Shown in pieces: positions 61,742 through 64,000 of a DNA stretch of 64,000 nucleotides. The number at the start of each line of letters is the position of its first letter. Position 1 is the first letter of the stretch. Under the pieces are notes generated by a model, which did not search any database, was not told the origin of the DNA, and was given only the letters and a program-made list of their open reading frames with translations. The DNA is from Arthrobacter sp. AZCC_0090. GTDB lineage: Bacteria > Actinomycetota > Actinomycetes > Actinomycetales > Micrococcaceae. The translations under genes and the position numbers were made by a program. The stretch spans positions 1 to 64,000 of the forward strand of contig NZ_JACHEE010000009.1 of assembly GCF_014207375.1 (NCBI RefSeq). The letters run 5' to 3'.

Positions 61742-61798
61742 CAGGCGGACGCCTGGTTGTCAGGCGGACGCCTGGTTGTCAGGCGGACGCCTGGTTGT
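61742..61798. repeat. Three perfect 19-bp tandem repeats, each a hairpin
   Basis: CAGGCGGACGCCTGGTTGT is repeated three times without change (61742-61760, 61761-61779, 61780-61798). Each unit contains the dyad CAGGCG-GA-CGCCTG. The array directly abuts the stop codon of the oxidoreductase gene at 61798-61800, between it and the LacI gene. Confidence 0.92.
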
Positions 61799-62805
61799 CA
61801 GCCGACCTGTGCGGAAAGCTCCAGGTAGCTCTGGGCATAGATGTCTTTGACGATCCTGAGTGACTTTTCGGCTTCAGCAGGGCTGATCCAGAACGGATCA
61901 GTATCCCCAAGCTTGGCGTAGAAGTCCTTGATGAGGAGTTCGTGGGATACGCCCCAGTACGCCCGCCCCCCTGATTCCAAGGCACGTTCCGGGATAATGT
62001 CCACGGTGCCGTCGGCGTACGTGACGTTGAGGTCGCCACGAAGGCTGAGCGTGGCCTTTTCGGTCACGATGTCCAGCGTCACCGGCGCGTTGGTGGCGTT
62101 CGCCAGAGTGGCATAGAAGACGCTGGTTGCACCGTTGGCGTGCCCGGCGATGAATTCCGCCGTGTCCTCCACTTCGATCACGCCGCCGAGCGAGCGCGTG
62201 GAGGCGTGGCCCTCCACTTTGGTCACGTCACCTACCAGCCACTGGAGCAGGTCCACCGTGTGGATGGCCTGGTTCATCATGAGGCCGCCGCCTCCTTCAG
62301 CCCAGGTCCCGCGCCACGGCCTGTCCCGGTAGTACTCGGCCGTCCGGTGCCACATCACGGTTGCCGAGGCGCCCAGAACCTGACCCAGCCCGCCGTCGTC
62401 GAGCAGTCGCCGCATCGCTTGAGACGTCGCGTTGTAACGGTTCTGGAAACATACGGCAATCTTCGCCGTGCTCCGTTCAGCCGCCTCGACCAGCCGGCGT
62501 CCCTCTTCCAGAGTGTGGGCGAGCGGCTTCTCGACAATCACGCTGACGCCGCGCTCGAGGCAGTCCGCGGCCAGCGAGGCATGAAGGTGGTGCGGAGTGC
62601 AGATATGCACGACGTCGGGCATCACCGCCTCGAGCATCTCAAGATGGTTCTCGTACCCCTCGACGCCATAGGCGGCTTTTGCCGCGCCCAGACGCGGGAG
62701 GTCCGTGTCGCAGACTGCCACGAGTTCGACGTCGTCCATCTTGGCGATCGCCCCGAAGTGCACACTCGATACATCGCCGCAACCGATGACTGCTGCTGTG
62801 GGCAT
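61798..62805 (-). CDS. Gfo/Idh/MocA-family oxidoreductase
   Basis: NAD(P)-dependent sugar dehydrogenase-like protein of 335 residues. Rossmann start AAVIGCGDVSSVHFGAIAKMDDVELVAVCDTD, then the EKP motif VIVEKPLAHTLEEG and PDVVHICTPHHLHA. The start at 62805 has GAGGGAG upstream; a longer frame is rejected. Its operator-like site at 62897-62906 suggests it belongs to the LacI regulon. The substrate may be a sugar or sugar acid. Confidence 0.9.
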   Translation of the reverse strand: MPTAAVIGCGDVSSVHFGAIAKMDDVELVAVCDTDLPRLGAAKAAYGVEGYENHLEMLEAVMPDVVHICTPHHLHASLAADCLERGVSVIVEKPLAHTLEEGRRLVEAAERSTAKIAVCFQNRYNATSQAMRRLLDDGGLGQVLGASATVMWHRTAEYYRDRPWRGTWAEGGGGLMMNQAIHTVDLLQWLVGDVTKVEGHASTRSLGGVIEVEDTAEFIAGHANGATSVFYATLANATNAPVTLDIVTEKATLSLRGDLNVTYADGTVDIIPERALESGGRAYWGVSHELLIKDFYAKLGDTDPFWISPAEAEKSLRIVKDIYAQSYLELSAQVG

Positions 62806-62896
62806 TCTTGCTCCCTCGAAAAATGTCCTTCTTTGAACGTACAGGCGCTCAGGCGGCATGTGTTTCCCCGAGTCTAACCAGCTCGACACGGCCTGA

Positions 62897-62906
62897 CAAC
62901 CGATTG
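62897..62906. promoter_or_regulatory. Variant LacI-type operator before the oxidoreductase gene
   Basis: CAACCGATTG differs from the CAACCGGTTG core at one base and is followed by CCAA as at the other sites. It lies 92 bases upstream of the chosen start. Confidence 0.55.
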
Positions 62907-63074
62907 CCAACTGCTCGCCCTGGTCCGGCAGACCAGGTGGGGTGCTCTCCCTGGCGATTTTCGGCGTCGTGATGTCAGGCTGCTGGATGTCGCCTCCGCA
63001 GGTGAATCTCGAACCGAGACCAAAGGCCACCGGCATGACGCCGATGGCCTTCAGTGTTACCGCTGCCGTGTGGG

Positions 63075-63548
63075 CTAGGCGGGGACGTCGAACCGCTGGC
63101 CTTCCGGCTTGGGCGGAAGGAACATGAAGATGAGCAGGGCCAGTCCACCGAGGAACGGAACGAGGCCGATCAGGATCAACCAGCCGCTGAAGTTCGCATC
63201 GTGCAGGCGGCGAACGACGAGGGCCAGGGACGGGACGATGACCGCCAGGCCCCAGATGACCAAAAGGATGACACCGACGATCGCGCCTGGACCCGGAACC
63301 GTGGTTCCGGAGTCACTGACAGTGGCGCCAGCGGAGCCTGCCACAGACATGATGATGTTCAGCACGATGCTCACGACGACGGAGATGAGGGTCCACCACC
63401 AGTATTCGCTGCGGCTGGCGCGGCCGGTGAAGGTGGCGTACTTCTTGAAGAACCGGCGTGCGGCCTCACCGATGGGCGCACCGTAGTACGGGGCCCAAAG
63501 CGGGACGGCACTACCGGCCGGGACGGTCTGTTGCTGCTGGTACGACAA
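63075..63548 (-). CDS. DUF805 membrane protein
   Basis: A 157-residue protein. The DUF805 start is AARRFFKKYATFTGRASRSEYWWWTLISV, with helices near 50-70, 87-110 and 125-148 and the conserved RRLHDANFSGW loop. A hydrophilic Gln-rich N-terminus (SYQQQQ) precedes it. Function unknown. Confidence 0.88.
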   Translation of the reverse strand: MSYQQQQTVPAGSAVPLWAPYYGAPIGEAARRFFKKYATFTGRASRSEYWWWTLISVVVSIVLNIIMSVAGSAGATVSDSGTTVPGPGAIVGVILLVIWGLAVIVPSLALVVRRLHDANFSGWLILIGLVPFLGGLALLIFMFLPPKPEGQRFDVPA

Positions 63549-63900
63549 TGGATCTCCTCTATAGACGAGTGATGACGATTTATCCTAGGGCTCCAAACCA
63601 CCCGCAAAGTTGTCCTGCAGGTGAAATTCCAGCGGCGTGTCGGAAATACTGCGTTCGTTTTTTGATAAGACGTGCCTGTCACGGGCCTTTTGTTTCGTGC
63701 TCTTACTACCCTCACCGCTATTAGCGCCGATGATTCTGCCAGAAAACGGAGATTTTATGCCCGACATGACTGGAGAGTGGTCAAACGGGGTTTTCACCAA
63801 GCCAAACTTTCCACCGTTGGGTAGCTAATTGTCTTTGGAAGGTTGGCCGGATTAAGGCTTGTGAAGGCTGGCTGTTACACAGCTGCGTACAAGACCGGGC
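63549..63900. other. Intergenic region, no confident gene
   Basis: About 350 bases of lower GC. A short frame MPDMTGEWSNGVF (ATG 63757, GGAG upstream, 23 codons) is possible but unsupported. Confidence 0.45.
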
Positions 63901-64000
63901 CTATTCTTCGATAGTGACCCCACGCCAGAAGGCGATGCGGTCCTTGATGGGAAGCGCCCGTTTCTTGGGGTCGGGGTAGTACCACGCGGCGTCAGCATTC
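63901..64000 (-). CDS. DUF427-domain protein, C-terminal end only
   Basis: The last 33 codons of a minus-strand gene whose start lies beyond the window. NADAAWYYPDPKKRALPIKDRIAFWRGVTIEE shows the DUF427 ending (AWYYPDPK, AFWRGV). Function unknown; the rest of the gene cannot be judged. Confidence 0.75.
   Translation of the reverse strand, partial: NADAAWYYPDPKKRALPIKDRIAFWRGVTIEE

Noticed and set aside
61742..61798. CRISPR-like repeats
   Set aside because: The three repeats are directly adjacent with no spacers, and no cas genes are present.

Overview
The window looks like a chromosomal segment of a high-GC actinobacterium of the Arthrobacter/Paenarthrobacter type (Micrococcaceae). This rests on base composition, GTG starts, tight ATGA gene overlaps and gene content, and is an inference from sequence only. 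No tRNA, rRNA or CRISPR array was seen.

Layout. 1-11.2 kb: peptide ABC importer genes on the minus strand (two lipoprotein binding proteins, two permease pairs, one double ATPase), interrupted by a divergent PH-domain protein gene. 11.4-20.4 kb: an accessory island holding a truncated tyrosine recombinase, remnants of ISL3-like and possibly IS21-like elements, a decayed DDE-transposase IS with 46-bp inverted repeats, and an ISL3-type IS with a perfect 8-bp target duplication. Within it is an AT-richer operon: MauE-like membrane protein, thioredoxin-like protein, ABC exporter, small S26 peptidase, then a 71-residue peptide with eight cysteines. I read this as a disulfide-rich secreted peptide (bacteriocin-like) system and the main find of the window. 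A separate 39-residue secreted peptide with a CGTC motif lies nearby. 20.35-21.1 kb: a zinc-ribbon membrane protein gene inserted at the 3' end of ychF; a 19-bp direct repeat and the displaced native ychF terminus mark the junctions.

21-53.8 kb: mostly ordinary chromosome. It holds ychF, rmuC, ispH, xseA-xseB, a PPK2 kinase and an alanine-type aminotransferase. Next come a four-gene glycine betaine/choline-type importer, a Nudix protein, GH35 beta-galactosidase, pirin, an N-acetylglucosamine-kinase-like protein and LysR/MFS. These are followed by a Cys/Met-metabolism PLP enzyme with a divergent Lrp regulator, an ArsR-type regulator, MFS/AsnC, DUF1761, corA, zapE, a DHFR-like protein, ferritin and EamA/LysR. 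The stretch ends with a usp-crcB-crcB fluoride-export operon and a SRAP protein.

54-62.9 kb: a hexuronate catabolism locus with glucuronate isomerase, fructuronate reductase, a mannonate-dehydratase-type enolase and an unusual gluconokinase-GH3 fusion. A LacI regulator and a Gfo/Idh/MocA oxidoreductase sit beside it. A palindrome CAACCGGTTG recurs in front of the genes and is the probable operator. The window closes with a DUF805 gene and the 3' end of a DUF427 gene.
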